DNA of 64,000 bases from Cellulomonas fimi ATCC 484 (GCF_000212695.1 NC_015514.1:2604001-2668000); one strand, 5' to 3'. Positions 10,924 to 19,032 are shown, numbered from the stretch's first letter. Numbers and translations are program-made. Notes: generated from the sequence alone by a model not told the origin.

Positions 10924-11055
10924 CGCGCCGCGGCGCGACCGCCGTGACGCGCTGCCGCGGGAGCTCCGCGACACGCGCCCGCGGGAGCGCCGTTCCCGGT
11001 GGCCCCGTGAGCGCCGTGTCCCGTGGCCGCGCGGGCGCGGGACGGACCGGCGGCG

Positions 11056-11895
11056 TCACGCCTCGCGCGTGATGCGCACCTCGACGTCGAGCGCCTGCGT
11101 CCCCGCGCCCGCGTAGATGCCGCGCAGCGGCGGGACGTCCTCGTAGGAGCGCCCGCGGCCCAGGACCACGTGGTTCTCCCCCACGGCGACCCGGTTGGTC
11201 GGGTCGAACGCGGTCCACTCCCCGACCCACCACTCGACCCACGCGTGCGACTCGCCGCTCACGGTCTCCCCGACCGGCCCGTCGAACCGCGGGTGCAGGT
11301 ACCCGGACACGTACCGCGCGGGGATGCCGATGCTGCGCAGGGCCCCCACCGCCAGGTGGGCGATGTCCTGGCACACGCCGGCGCCGGCCGCCCACGCCTC
11401 GGTCGCGGGCGTGTGCACGGTCGTGACGCCCGGGATGTAGTCGACGTGGTCCCGCAGCGCACGGCACACCGCCTCCGCCGCCTGCGCAGGCTCGAGCCCG
11501 TCGGCGGTCTCGCGCGCGAGCGCCACGACGTCGGCGGGCGGCTCGGTCGTCGGGGTGTGGGCGAGGAACTCCGCGAGCCGGTCCCGCAGGTCCGCACCCG
11601 CGAGCACCTCCCACCCGACGGGCGCGCGCACGGGGCCGCGCTCGGCGACCTCGACGACGTGCTCCGCGGTGATGACCAGCGACTCGTGCGGGGCGAGCAC
11701 CTCGAACGCCGTGACGGCCGTGCCCCAGTAGTCGCGGTACTCGTGCGACCAGGTGTGCGGCTTGACCTCGACCCGCGTCTCCAGCACCGTCTGCCCCACC
11801 TGCGACAGCGGCGTCATGCGCGCCTCGTTGTAGGACGCGGCGACCGGCCCCGAGTACCGGAACGTCGACGTGTGCACGACCCTCAGCCGCCCCAC
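11056..11895 (-). CDS. Transglutaminase-like cysteine protease family protein
   Basis: A 279-residue protein with an N-terminal bacterial transglutaminase-associated domain (residues 1-90, starting LRVVHTSTFRYSG) and a transglutaminase-like core with the catalytic Cys in AGVCQDIAHLAVGALR, the His in SGESHAWVEWWVGEWTAFD and the Asp in FDPTN. It ends the operon with the alpha-E and ATP-grasp genes; the GTG start at 11895 overlaps the alpha-E stop by one base. In such clusters it is thought to cleave or transfer peptide amides made by the ATP-grasp partner, but no substrate is established. Confidence 0.92.
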   Translation of the reverse strand: MGRLRVVHTSTFRYSGPVAASYNEARMTPLSQVGQTVLETRVEVKPHTWSHEYRDYWGTAVTAFEVLAPHESLVITAEHVVEVAERGPVRAPVGWEVLAGADLRDRLAEFLAHTPTTEPPADVVALARETADGLEPAQAAEAVCRALRDHVDYIPGVTTVHTPATEAWAAGAGVCQDIAHLAVGALRSIGIPARYVSGYLHPRFDGPVGETVSGESHAWVEWWVGEWTAFDPTNRVAVGENHVVLGRGRSYEDVPPLRGIYAGAGTQALDVEVRITREA

Positions 11896-12824
11896 TAGAA
11901 CGCCTCCCCCACCCACGTCGTCGCCGCGCCCGACGGGAAGTAGCGCCCGCGGATCGCGTCCGAGGCCGCGGAGCACGCCCGCTGCACCCGCTCCATCTCC
12001 TTCGGCAGGGCGTCGAGCACCTCCGGCAGCGGCCGGTACTCCAGGGCCGTGCGGACGAACCCGATGTGCCGGCGTGCCTCGTCCACCGTCGCGCGGTCCG
12101 TCACGGGCTCGAGCGCCGCGAGGCACTCTTCAGCCTGGTTGAGCGCGAACACGATCGAGCGCGGGAACAGCCGGTCGAGCAGCAGGAACCCGGCGGCCCG
12201 CTCGTCGGACGCCGTGCCCCGGTACGTCCGCAGGAACGCCTCGTGCGCGCCGCAGGACCGCAGCAGCGTCGTCCAGCTCGGTCCCGCCGAGCCCGCGAGC
12301 GCGCGCGTCGTCAGCAGCCGCGCGGTCATGTCGGCCCGCTCGATCGAGCGTCCGAGCACCATGAACGCCCAGGTCTCGTCGCGCGACGTCGCGGAGTCCA
12401 TGATCCCGGCGACGATGGCCGCACGTTCACGGACCCAGGTGAAGTAGTCGTGCGGCCGCGCGGGCCGCATGTGCGACGGCAGCTGGTTCCAGGTGGTGTT
12501 CAGGCACTCCCACAGCTCGGTCGAGATGATCTCGCGCGCGCGCCGCGCGTTCTCCCGGGCCGCGACGAGCGAGCCCGCGATCGCCGACGGCGCGAACCGG
12601 TCGTAGGCGAGCAGGTCGAGCACGTGGTCGCGGCCCACCTCGACGTGCGGCGGCGGCGCCGGTCGGTCCATGACGGACAGCAGCGACCGGCACGCGAGGT
12701 CCTCCTCGGCCCACGGGTCCTCGAGCAGGATCTGGACGTGCACGTCGAGCAGCCGCGCGGTGTCGTCGGCGCGCTCGACGTACCGGCCGATCCAGAACAG
12801 CGACTCCGCGATCCGGCTCAGCAC
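11895..12824 (-). CDS. Alpha-E domain protein (DUF403)
   Basis: A 309-residue all-helical protein of the alpha-E family, starting LSRIAESLFWIGRYVERADDTARLLDVH, with the conserved ExWExxN-type stretch ELWECLNTTWNQLP. Function is unproven; it always occurs with circularly permuted ATP-grasp and transglutaminase-like genes and is thought to support a peptide-ligase complex. The GTG start at 12824 precedes the end of the ATP-grasp gene, so the two overlap by seven bases. Confidence 0.92.
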   Translation of the reverse strand: MLSRIAESLFWIGRYVERADDTARLLDVHVQILLEDPWAEEDLACRSLLSVMDRPAPPPHVEVGRDHVLDLLAYDRFAPSAIAGSLVAARENARRAREIISTELWECLNTTWNQLPSHMRPARPHDYFTWVRERAAIVAGIMDSATSRDETWAFMVLGRSIERADMTARLLTTRALAGSAGPSWTTLLRSCGAHEAFLRTYRGTASDERAAGFLLLDRLFPRSIVFALNQAEECLAALEPVTDRATVDEARRHIGFVRTALEYRPLPEVLDALPKEMERVQRACSAASDAIRGRYFPSGAATTWVGEAF

Positions 12825-14398
12825 GTCGGCTCCTGCGCCCGCGCCTGCTGCTGCTGCATGACCTGCACGCGCACGTCGCTCGGATTCGCGTCGATCGGCA
12901 CCGCGGCCTCCACGGGCACGGGCTGCGCCTGGCCGACGACCGCACCGGGCGCACGCCGCGGCACCGCGCCGCCCAGCACCCACGTGTCCTTCGAGCCGCC
13001 GCCCTGGGACGAGTTCACGACGAGCTGCCCCTCGGGCAGCGCGACCCGGGTCAGCCCACCGGGCAGCACCCACACCGCGTCGCCGTCGTTGACCGCGAAC
13101 GGCCGCAGGTCGGTGTGCCGCGGCCGCAGGCCGTCCTCGACGAGCGTCGGGATCGTCGAGAGCTGCACGACGGGCTGCGCGATCCACCCGCGCGGGTCCT
13201 CGACGAGCCGGGTGCGCAGGTCCGCGAGCTCGGCGCGGCTCGCGGCGGGCCCGACGACGAGACCCTTGCCGCCCGAGCCGGCGACAGGCTTCACGACGAG
13301 CTCGTCGAGCCGGTCGAGCACCTCCTCCAGCGCCCCCGGGTCCTCCAGCCGCCACGTGTCGACGTTGGGCAGCACCGGCTCCTCGCCCAGGTAGTAGCGG
13401 ATCAGCTCGGGCACGTAGGTGTAGACGAGCTTGTCGTCGGCCACCCCGTTGCCGACCGCGTTCGCGAGCGTCACGGTGCCGTTGCGCGCGCACGTCATGA
13501 GGCCGGGGCTGCCGAGCAGCGAGTCCGACCGGAACACCACGGGGTCGAGGAACTCGTCGTCGACGCGCCGGTAGATGACGTCGACCCGGCGCCGTCCCTG
13601 AGTCGTGCGCATCCAGACGCGTCCCGCGGCGCAGAACAGGTCGCGCCCCTCGACGAGCTCGACGCCCATCGACCGCGCGAGCAGCGCGTGCTCGAAGTAC
13701 GCGGAGTTGTAGACGCCCGGCGTGAGCACCACGACGGTCGGCTCGTCGACGCCTGCGGGGGCCGCGGCGGTGAGCGCCGCGAGCAGCCGGCGCGGGTAGT
13801 CGGCGACCGGCCGGATCCGCAGCGCGGCGAACAGCTCGGGGAACGTCTGCGCCATGGCACGCCGGTTGGACAGCACGTAGCTCACGCCGCTCGGCACGCG
13901 CACGTTGTCCTCGAGCACGCGCCACTCGCCCTGACCGTCGCGGACCAGGTCGATCCCCGACACGTGGACCCGCACGCCGTTGGGCGGCTGGATCCCCCGC
14001 ACGGCGCGGTGGAAGTGCTCGGACGACACCACGACGGACCGCGGCACGACGCCGTCCGCGACCGCCCGCTGCGCGCCGTACACGTCGGCGAGGAAGGCCT
14101 CGAGCGCCCGCACGCGCTGCGCGACGCCGGGGGCGACGTGCTCCCACTCGTCGCCCGCCACGACGCGCGGCACGACGTCGAGCGGGAAGGGCCGCTCCTC
14201 CCCCGCGAAGTCGAACGTGACGCCCTGCGCCAGGTACGACCGCGCCAGCGTGTCCGCCCGGCCCCGCAGCTCCCCGGCCGACAGCTGCGCGAGCGCGGCG
14301 TGCAGGTGCCGGTACGCCGCGCGGGACCCTCCGCCGTCGGGGTCGATCATCTCGTCCCAGGCCGCCCCCGTCGGGTAGTCGTCGAAGAGGTCCGCCAT
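12818..14398 (-). CDS. Circularly permuted ATP-grasp protein (DUF404/DUF407)
   Basis: A 526-residue member of the circularly permuted ATP-grasp type 2 family, predicted to form amide bonds between an acyl phosphate and an amine. The sequence runs from the typical MADLFDDYPTGAAWDEM start through the SGIDLVRD and VLEDNVRVPSGVSYV region (ligand-binding Glu and Asn) to the nucleotide-binding stretch LVVKPVAGSGGKGLVVGP and TIPTLVEDGL. A 35-residue Pro/Gln-rich tail is not conserved. ATG at 14398 is used, six bases downstream of a -10 TACTGT. First gene of the ATP-grasp / alpha-E / transglutaminase operon. Confidence 0.93.
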   Translation of the reverse strand: MADLFDDYPTGAAWDEMIDPDGGGSRAAYRHLHAALAQLSAGELRGRADTLARSYLAQGVTFDFAGEERPFPLDVVPRVVAGDEWEHVAPGVAQRVRALEAFLADVYGAQRAVADGVVPRSVVVSSEHFHRAVRGIQPPNGVRVHVSGIDLVRDGQGEWRVLEDNVRVPSGVSYVLSNRRAMAQTFPELFAALRIRPVADYPRRLLAALTAAAPAGVDEPTVVVLTPGVYNSAYFEHALLARSMGVELVEGRDLFCAAGRVWMRTTQGRRRVDVIYRRVDDEFLDPVVFRSDSLLGSPGLMTCARNGTVTLANAVGNGVADDKLVYTYVPELIRYYLGEEPVLPNVDTWRLEDPGALEEVLDRLDELVVKPVAGSGGKGLVVGPAASRAELADLRTRLVEDPRGWIAQPVVQLSTIPTLVEDGLRPRHTDLRPFAVNDGDAVWVLPGGLTRVALPEGQLVVNSSQGGGSKDTWVLGGAVPRRAPGAVVGQAQPVPVEAAVPIDANPSDVRVQVMQQQQARAQEPTC

Positions 14399-14404
14399 GC
14401 CGCG

Positions 14405-14410
14405 ACAGTA
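14405..14410 (-). promoter_or_regulatory. Leaderless -10 element of the ATP-grasp operon
   Basis: TACTGT on the minus strand lies six bases before the ATG at 14398. The divergent MazF-like gene has an equivalent element 55 bases away. Confidence 0.6.
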
Positions 14411-14465
14411 GACCTCCGTCATGTCCGCTGCGTTACGTCCGCTGCGGCCCCGCAGGCCCGCCCGG

Positions 14466-14471
14466 TAGCGT
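14466..14471 (+). promoter_or_regulatory. Leaderless -10 element of the PemK/MazF-like gene
   Basis: TAGCGT lies six bases before the GTG start at 14478, matching the TANNNT leaderless arrangement. Confidence 0.55.
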
Positions 14472-14477
14472 CGACGC

Positions 14478-15014
14478 GTGACTTCCGCCGGACGCTGGGG
14501 CGCGACGCTGCGCCGTCTCGCAGGGCTGCTGCCGGGCCGTGGACGCTCGGCGGCGGCGCGGTCCGTGCCGCGCACCGCACCGCCCGCGCCGCGTCCCGCC
14601 CCGAGCCGCCCGGTCCCGGCGGGACCGCGCGTCGAGTACGCGCCGCGGCGCGACGGGCAGCCCGATCCCGGCGAGGTCGTCTGGGCCTGGGTGCCGTTCG
14701 AGGACGACCCGTCGCGCGGCAAGGACCGCCCCGTGCTCGTCGTCGGGCGCGAGGGCACCCGGCTGCTCGCGCTGCCGATGACGAGCAAGGACCACGACCG
14801 CGACGCCGCGGACGAGGCGCGCTGGGGCCGCGTGTGGATGGACGTCGGCAGCGGCGGCTGGGACCCGCGGGGTCGCCCGAGCGAGGTCCGGCTCGACCGG
14901 GTGCTGCGGCTCGACCGGTCGGCGGTGCGCCGCGAGGGCGCCGCCGTGGACCGTGCCGTGTTCGACGACGTCACGCGTGCGATGGCCCGCGTGCGGGACG
15001 AACGGCGTCGCTGA
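14478..15014 (+). CDS. PemK/MazF-family protein without adjacent antitoxin
   Basis: A 178-residue protein whose residues about 60-175 match the PemK/MazF fold, beginning DPGEVVWAWVPFEDDPSRGKDRPVLVV and including a conserved LPMTSKDH segment. PemK/MazF members are sequence-specific endoribonucleases, but chromosomal actinobacterial versions with a long basic, Pro/Arg-rich head (residues 1-55 here) are often not proven toxins. No small antitoxin gene lies on either side: upstream is the divergent ATP-grasp operon and downstream is rpsT. GTG start at 14478. Confidence 0.82.
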   Translation: MTSAGRWGATLRRLAGLLPGRGRSAAARSVPRTAPPAPRPAPSRPVPAGPRVEYAPRRDGQPDPGEVVWAWVPFEDDPSRGKDRPVLVVGREGTRLLALPMTSKDHDRDAADEARWGRVWMDVGSGGWDPRGRPSEVRLDRVLRLDRSAVRREGAAVDRAVFDDVTRAMARVRDERRR

Positions 15015-15191
15015 GGCCTCCTCGCCCCCGTCGCACGCCGCCTGGTACGATCGTGAGTTGCGTGTCCGCCCGGGTCGGCGGGCACAAGCCCAGTACCTCT
15101 CCGCGGGTGTCCCCACGCCCCAGTCCCGGTGCTGCGCGCGCCCTCTACGACCTGTCAGCTCGCTTCGGCGAACACACCAGAGAGTTCTCAC

Positions 15192-15452
15192 GTGGCCAAC
15201 ATCAAGTCCCAGATCAAGCGCATCAAGACGAACGAGAAGGCGCGCCTGCGCAACAAGGCGGTCAAGTCCGAGCTCAAGACGCACGTCCGTCGCGTCCGCG
15301 AGGCTGTCGCCGGTGGCGACAAGGAGGCCGCGAGCACGGCCCTCGCCGCGGCGTCGCGCAAGCTCGACAAGGCCGTCTCGAAGGGCGTCATCCACGCCAA
15401 CCAGGCCGCCAACAAGAAGTCGGCGCTCGCGAAGTCGGTCTCCGCGCTCTGA
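15192..15452 (+). CDS. rpsT: 30S ribosomal protein S20
   Basis: An 86-residue, Lys/Ala-rich helical protein that binds 16S rRNA near the bottom of the small subunit. It starts [18 protein letters not shown] and has the usual length. GTG at 15192 is used; a preceding region of 177 bases after the PemK gene carries its leader. A perfect hairpin immediately follows. Confidence 0.97.
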   Translation: MANIKSQIKRIKTNEKARLRNKAVKSELKTHVRRVREAVAGGDKEAASTALAAASRKLDKAVSKGVIHANQAANKKSALAKSVSAL

Positions 15453-15488
15453 GGCTCGTCCTCGCGCGGGGCACCGCCCCTCGCACCA

Positions 15489-15522
15489 CGGAAGGCGCCA
15501 CCCCTCGGGGTGGCGCCTTCCG
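15489..15522 (+). terminator. Terminator after rpsT
   Basis: A perfect 16-base inverted repeat, CGGAAGGCGCCACCCC with GGGGTGGCGCCTTCCG, separated by two bases (TC). It lies 37 bases after the rpsT stop. Confidence 0.85.
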
Positions 15523-15598
15523 CGTCTCCGGCCCCGGTCCGGACCTCCGCCGGCGACGTCCCCGTCGGCGCGGCGGCGAGGACGTCGCTCCCGGGCAA

Positions 15599-15640
15599 CA
15601 GTGAAGGCGTCACCCCCCCTGCGGGGTGACGCCTTCACTG
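15599..15640 (-). terminator. Terminator after the XRE-TPR regulator gene
   Basis: A perfect 18-base inverted repeat, CAGTGAAGGCGTCACCCC with its complement, and a six-base loop CCCTGC. It lies just past the stop of the convergent regulator gene and may work in both directions. The two terminators here share the core GAAGGCG. Confidence 0.85.
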
Positions 15641-15653
15641 GTCTCCGGCACCG

Positions 15654-16976
15654 TCAGGTCAGCGACCAGGTCTCCCAGCTGCTGAGCGGGACGGACGGCC
15701 GGAAGCCTGCCTCGCGCAGTGCGCGGTCGAACGCCTGGGCGGCCGCGGGCGCGTCACCCTGACGCAGGAAGCGGTCGCCGAGGTCACGCCAGGCGGCGGC
15801 CGACTGCCGCGACGCCTGCATCATGCCGAGCATGTCCGCAGCCCACCGGTACGCCTGCGCGGCGCCGTCGATGTCGTTGCGCGCGTACAGCACGTCGCCG
15901 TAGGACAGCTGGGCGATCGCGGTCTCGATGCGCGGCGGGTCGCCCAGCCGCTCGAGAGCGGCCTTGACGTAGGACTCGGCCGCGGCGAGGTCCCCGAGCA
16001 GCAGGTGCGCACGCGAACGCTCGACGTCGAGCCGCGCGAGCTCGATCTCCGAGCCCAGCACCGCGAGGTCCGGGGCGGCGCGCTCGATCTGGTCCAGCGC
16101 GTCCTGCGGCTGAGCCGGCTCGGAGCGCAGCAGGAGCCACGCGTAGTTGAGCCGCAGCCGCGGGAGGTCACGGTCGGGCTCACCCTCGGCCAGCAGCGCG
16201 AGCGCGCGCTCGGTGTACCGCTGCGCGAGCTCGTAGTCGCGGCGCTGCTCGGCCACGAGGGCGGCGTTCCAGTAGACGCTGCCACGCCCGCGCGGGCTGC
16301 CCTGCGACTCCGCCAGCTCGATGAGCTCCGCCGCGCGGTGCGTCGAGTACAGCAGGTCGCCGCGCTCGACGTACGACCACAGGACCGTGGAGGCCAGGCG
16401 CAGCTGCTCGTCGGTGCCGAGCAGGTCGGCCTCCTCGAGGTCGGCCAGCACGCGCTCCCCCACCTCGACGCTGCGGTGCAGGTCGCCGGCCTCGAGGTAC
16501 GACGCGACGAGCTGCGTCGCCAGCGTCGCGGCCTCGACGTGGTGGTGCCGCGCCCGGGCGTCCGCGACGAGCGGCTCCAGGATCGCGACGGACTCCTCGA
16601 GCTCGCCGACCGCCTCGTGCGCGCGGGCCTTCTCGGTGAGGGCCAGGACGCGCAGCGCCGGGGTGACGACGTCGAGGTCGAGCGCCTGCAGCCGACGCAG
16701 CGCGGCGGCGGCGTCGCCCTGCGTCATGTCGAGGCGGGCGTAGTCGATCTCGAGCCGTGTGCGGGCCTCGTTCGGCCCGTCCTCACCGTGCCGCAGGAAC
16801 TCGAGGGTCGTCCCGAGCCTGGAGGCGAGGACCGCGAGCGCGGAGTCCGTGGGCTCGCGGTGGCCCGCCTCGATGAGGGAGATGTAGCTGGGCGAGAAAG
16901 CCGACCCGGCGAGCGCCGTCTGGGAGAGCCCTGCGGCGAGCCGGGCCTCGCGCACCCGGTCAGCAATGGTGGTCAT
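15654..16976 (-). CDS. XRE helix-turn-helix regulator with TPR domain
   Basis: A 440-residue regulator. Residues about 5-65 are an XRE-type HTH (VREARLAAGLSQTALAG, then SPSYISLIEAGHREP), and residues about 75-430 are a chain of helical TPR-like repeats such as AAESYVKAALERLGDP and AAQAFDRALREAGF. This HTH-plus-TPR layout is shared with peptide-sensing RRNPP regulators and with several actinobacterial developmental regulators. ATG at 16976 lies eight bases after a good -10 TACAAT. A small secreted-peptide gene precedes it on the same strand, which makes peptide control a reasonable but unproven idea. Confidence 0.88.
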   Translation of the reverse strand: MTTIADRVREARLAAGLSQTALAGSAFSPSYISLIEAGHREPTDSALAVLASRLGTTLEFLRHGEDGPNEARTRLEIDYARLDMTQGDAAAALRRLQALDLDVVTPALRVLALTEKARAHEAVGELEESVAILEPLVADARARHHHVEAATLATQLVASYLEAGDLHRSVEVGERVLADLEEADLLGTDEQLRLASTVLWSYVERGDLLYSTHRAAELIELAESQGSPRGRGSVYWNAALVAEQRRDYELAQRYTERALALLAEGEPDRDLPRLRLNYAWLLLRSEPAQPQDALDQIERAAPDLAVLGSEIELARLDVERSRAHLLLGDLAAAESYVKAALERLGDPPRIETAIAQLSYGDVLYARNDIDGAAQAYRWAADMLGMMQASRQSAAAWRDLGDRFLRQGDAPAAAQAFDRALREAGFRPSVPLSSWETWSLT

Positions 16977-16984
16977 GGGAAGTC

Positions 16985-16990
16985 ATTGTA
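16985..16990 (-). promoter_or_regulatory. Likely -10 of the XRE-TPR gene
   Basis: TACAAT on the minus strand lies eight bases before the ATG at 16976, giving a near-leaderless transcript independent of the upstream peptide gene. Confidence 0.55.
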
Positions 16991-17122
16991 TGTGTGACGA
17001 TCGAGATGCGCATCACCCTCCGTCCGCGACGCGCCGTGGGACGTGCATCACACAGGCTGCGCACAGGGTGCTGGAGGCGGCCCGGGTGGCACGCCGCGGC
17101 GTGCGCACCCGGGCCAGCGACG

Positions 17123-17266
17123 TCAGACGGCGGCGCGGCAGCACCCCGTCGCGCCCCCCGAGAACGGGGTCACGACGGCGTCGTCGGCGAGCGCCGGACC
17201 TGCACCGAGACCCAGCGTCAGGACGACGGTGGCGACGGCGAGAACCGTGGTGAGAGGACGAGGCAT
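17123..17266 (-). CDS. Small secreted peptide precursor
   Basis: A 47-codon gene with a clear signal peptide: MPRP followed by a hydrophobic stretch of about 20 residues ending GAGPALA, a signal-peptidase I site. The predicted mature peptide is 20 residues, beginning DDAVVTPFSGG and ending GCCRAAV, with two adjacent cysteines. ATG at 17266 is preceded by AGGAG at seven bases. I know no family. It lies 146 bases upstream of the XRE-TPR gene on the same strand, and could be a signal for that regulator; it could equally be an unrelated envelope peptide. Confidence 0.68.
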   Translation of the reverse strand: MPRPLTTVLAVATVVLTLGLGAGPALADDAVVTPFSGGATGCCRAAV

Positions 17267-17380
17267 GGTCGAGCTCCTGTCATGCAGAACGCGGAAGTGG
17301 TCACCGACATGATGACCGTCCGGGCGGGGTGCTGTCTCCCGTTCACCGGCGATTGGGCGCAGCGGGTGAAGTTCGTCGCT

Positions 17381-17446
17381 CGATCGGCGGTTCCACGCCG
17401 TGGCATCCCGCGGGCGTGGAAATCCACCCGCGATCCGGCGGTTCAC
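17381..17446 (+). repeat. Direct repeat upstream of the EAL genes
   Basis: The near-identical 16-mers CGATCGGCGGTTCCAC (17381-17396) and CGATCCGGCGGTTCAC (17431-17446) start exactly 50 bases apart, about five helical turns. They occupy the divergent gap between the secreted peptide gene and the first EAL gene, where an operator would sit. Confidence 0.5.
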
Positions 17447-17475
17447 AGTCCGCAAGGTGTGGTGTCATAGATGCC

Positions 17476-18204
17476 ATGACACCGGACGACGTCGACGGGC
17501 GGCTCGCTCGACTCGCCGCTGCCGTCGAGGATGCGATCCCCGACACGCTGCGCGCGGAGTGGGACCGTCGTGTGGGGCAGGAACCCGTGCTCGTCGCACG
17601 GCAGGGGATCTTCTCGACCCACGGCAGGCCGTTCGCGTACCAGCTCTCCTACCGCGCCCCCGGGCAGCTCACGCACGCCGCCCACGCGTGGAGCGCGCAC
17701 CAGCACGAGCGCGCCACCGCCCACGTGCTGGCGGCGACGTTCGGCCGCGCCGACCTCGAGCACGTGGCCCACGGGCGGCTCCTGTTCGTCCGGTGCCCCC
17801 GCGCCTACCTCATCGGCGACCTCGCCGTGCCGCGCCGGCCCGACCGGCTGGTCATCGAGGTGAACGACACGGTCGGTGTCGACTCCGCGGTGCTCGCCGG
17901 GATCCGTCGGCTGCGCGAGGAGGGCTTCCGCATCGCGATGCCCGGCTTCGTCAGCAGCGCCGACCAGCGTCGCCTGCTCCCCCACGCCGACTTCGTCAAG
18001 ATCGACGTGCGCGACCTCGACGTCGAGGGGCACCCCGTCGTCGACCTCGCCCGCTCCTACGGTGCGCTGCTCGTCGCCGAGTACGTCGAGAACGCCGACA
18101 CCCTGCGGCACGCCCGGGACCTGGGGTTCTCCCTGTTCCAGGGCAACCTGCTCGAGCGGGCCGGGATCCTCGACCGCGCGGGCGCGCGGCCCGTCAGCCT
18201 CTGA
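17476..18204 (+). CDS. Degenerate EAL-domain protein
   Basis: A 242-residue EAL-fold protein resembling the N-terminal half of EAL-HDOD proteins of the YuxH type (RQGIFSTHGRPFAYQLSYR), but with no HDOD domain. Key ligands for c-di-GMP hydrolysis are lost: the Glu of E-x-L is Gln56, the following Asn is Arg (LFVRCP), and the DDF aspartates are replaced (MPGF). The later Lys (VKID), Glu (AEYV) and Gln (FQGN) remain. It probably binds rather than cleaves nucleotide, or acts as a scaffold. ATG at 17476 begins the EAL-like unit after a 35-residue helical extension. Followed by a paralogue. Confidence 0.85.
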   Translation: MTPDDVDGRLARLAAAVEDAIPDTLRAEWDRRVGQEPVLVARQGIFSTHGRPFAYQLSYRAPGQLTHAAHAWSAHQHERATAHVLAATFGRADLEHVAHGRLLFVRCPRAYLIGDLAVPRRPDRLVIEVNDTVGVDSAVLAGIRRLREEGFRIAMPGFVSSADQRRLLPHADFVKIDVRDLDVEGHPVVDLARSYGALLVAEYVENADTLRHARDLGFSLFQGNLLERAGILDRAGARPVSL

Positions 18205-18285
18205 CGCCTGGCGCCCTCCCGTCGTGACGCGAAGTCATGACGCGGATCCGCGTCATGACCGTCGATCACCGCCCTCTCATGCGGT

Positions 18286-18909
18286 GTGACGATGCCCGCG
18301 CCGTACCCGAGCGCAACCGAGGCCCAACCGGTCGCCCGCCAGCCGATCTGGACCACCACCGGTGAGCTCCACGGCTACGAGTACCTCTACCGGTCCCGCA
18401 TCGGCCGGCCCGCGCAGGTGGACCGCTGGAGCGCACCGCTGCAGGACGGTGCCACGGCCTGCGTCCTGTCGACCGTCTTCCAGCACGGCGAGCCGCCCGG
18501 CGACGCGCTGGCCTTCGTCAACGTGACCCGCTCGTTCCTCGTGCACGACCTGCCGCTGCCGTTCGCGCCGGGCCGGCTCGTCGTCGAGGTCGTCGAGACC
18601 GTCGCCGCCGACCGGCGGGTCCTCGACGGGCTCGCCGTGCTGCGCGCCGCCGGCTACCGCATCGCGCTCGACGACTTCGTCGCGTCGGCAGACCAGGTGG
18701 CGATGCTGCCGTTCGCCGACTACGTCAAGGTCGACTGCCGGGACGTCGAGGCGGACACCGGACGCCTCACGCGGCTCGCGCGGCGCGAGGGGGCGCTGCT
18801 CGTGGCCGAACGTGTGTCGAGCGACGCACGACGACGCCGCTGCGCCGACCTCGGGTTCGACCTCCTGCAGGGGGACGCGCTGGGACGCGCGGTGACCGTG
18901 CAGCTCTGA
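18286..18909 (+). CDS. EAL-domain protein with intact metal ligands
   Basis: A 207-residue EAL-only protein, paralogous to the gene before it. All seven ligands of an active c-di-GMP phosphodiesterase appear present: Glu32 (E-Y-L), Asn79 (FVNVT), Glu101, Asp129-Asp130 (LDDFV), Lys148 (VKVD), Glu175 (AERV) and Gln195 (LLQGD). The DDFGTG loop is DDFVAS, so activity may be low. The start is GTG at 18286 or ATG at 18292. Lying 81 bases after the degenerate copy on the same strand, it may form a functional pair with it. Confidence 0.87.
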   Translation: MTMPAPYPSATEAQPVARQPIWTTTGELHGYEYLYRSRIGRPAQVDRWSAPLQDGATACVLSTVFQHGEPPGDALAFVNVTRSFLVHDLPLPFAPGRLVVEVVETVAADRRVLDGLAVLRAAGYRIALDDFVASADQVAMLPFADYVKVDCRDVEADTGRLTRLARREGALLVAERVSSDARRRRCADLGFDLLQGDALGRAVTVQL

Positions 18910-19010
18910 GCCCGGGCGGGCACGGCACCCGCTCGGCGGCAGCGCACCTCGCACGGCCCGCCGCCGAGACGACGGCGGTCGCTGCGCACCGTCGCCTGGC
19001 ACGACAGCGC

Positions 19011-19032
19011 CACCACCCCTCGTGGGGTGATG
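19011..19032. terminator. Weak hairpin between the EAL pair and holA
   Basis: A nine-base stem with one mismatch (CACCACCCC with GGGGTGATG) and a TCGT loop lies between convergent genes. Confidence 0.4.

Noticed and set aside
17329..17475. An N-terminal extension of the first EAL gene
   Set aside because: The frame is open upstream but lacks conserved sequence and covers the likely promoter region and the direct repeat.
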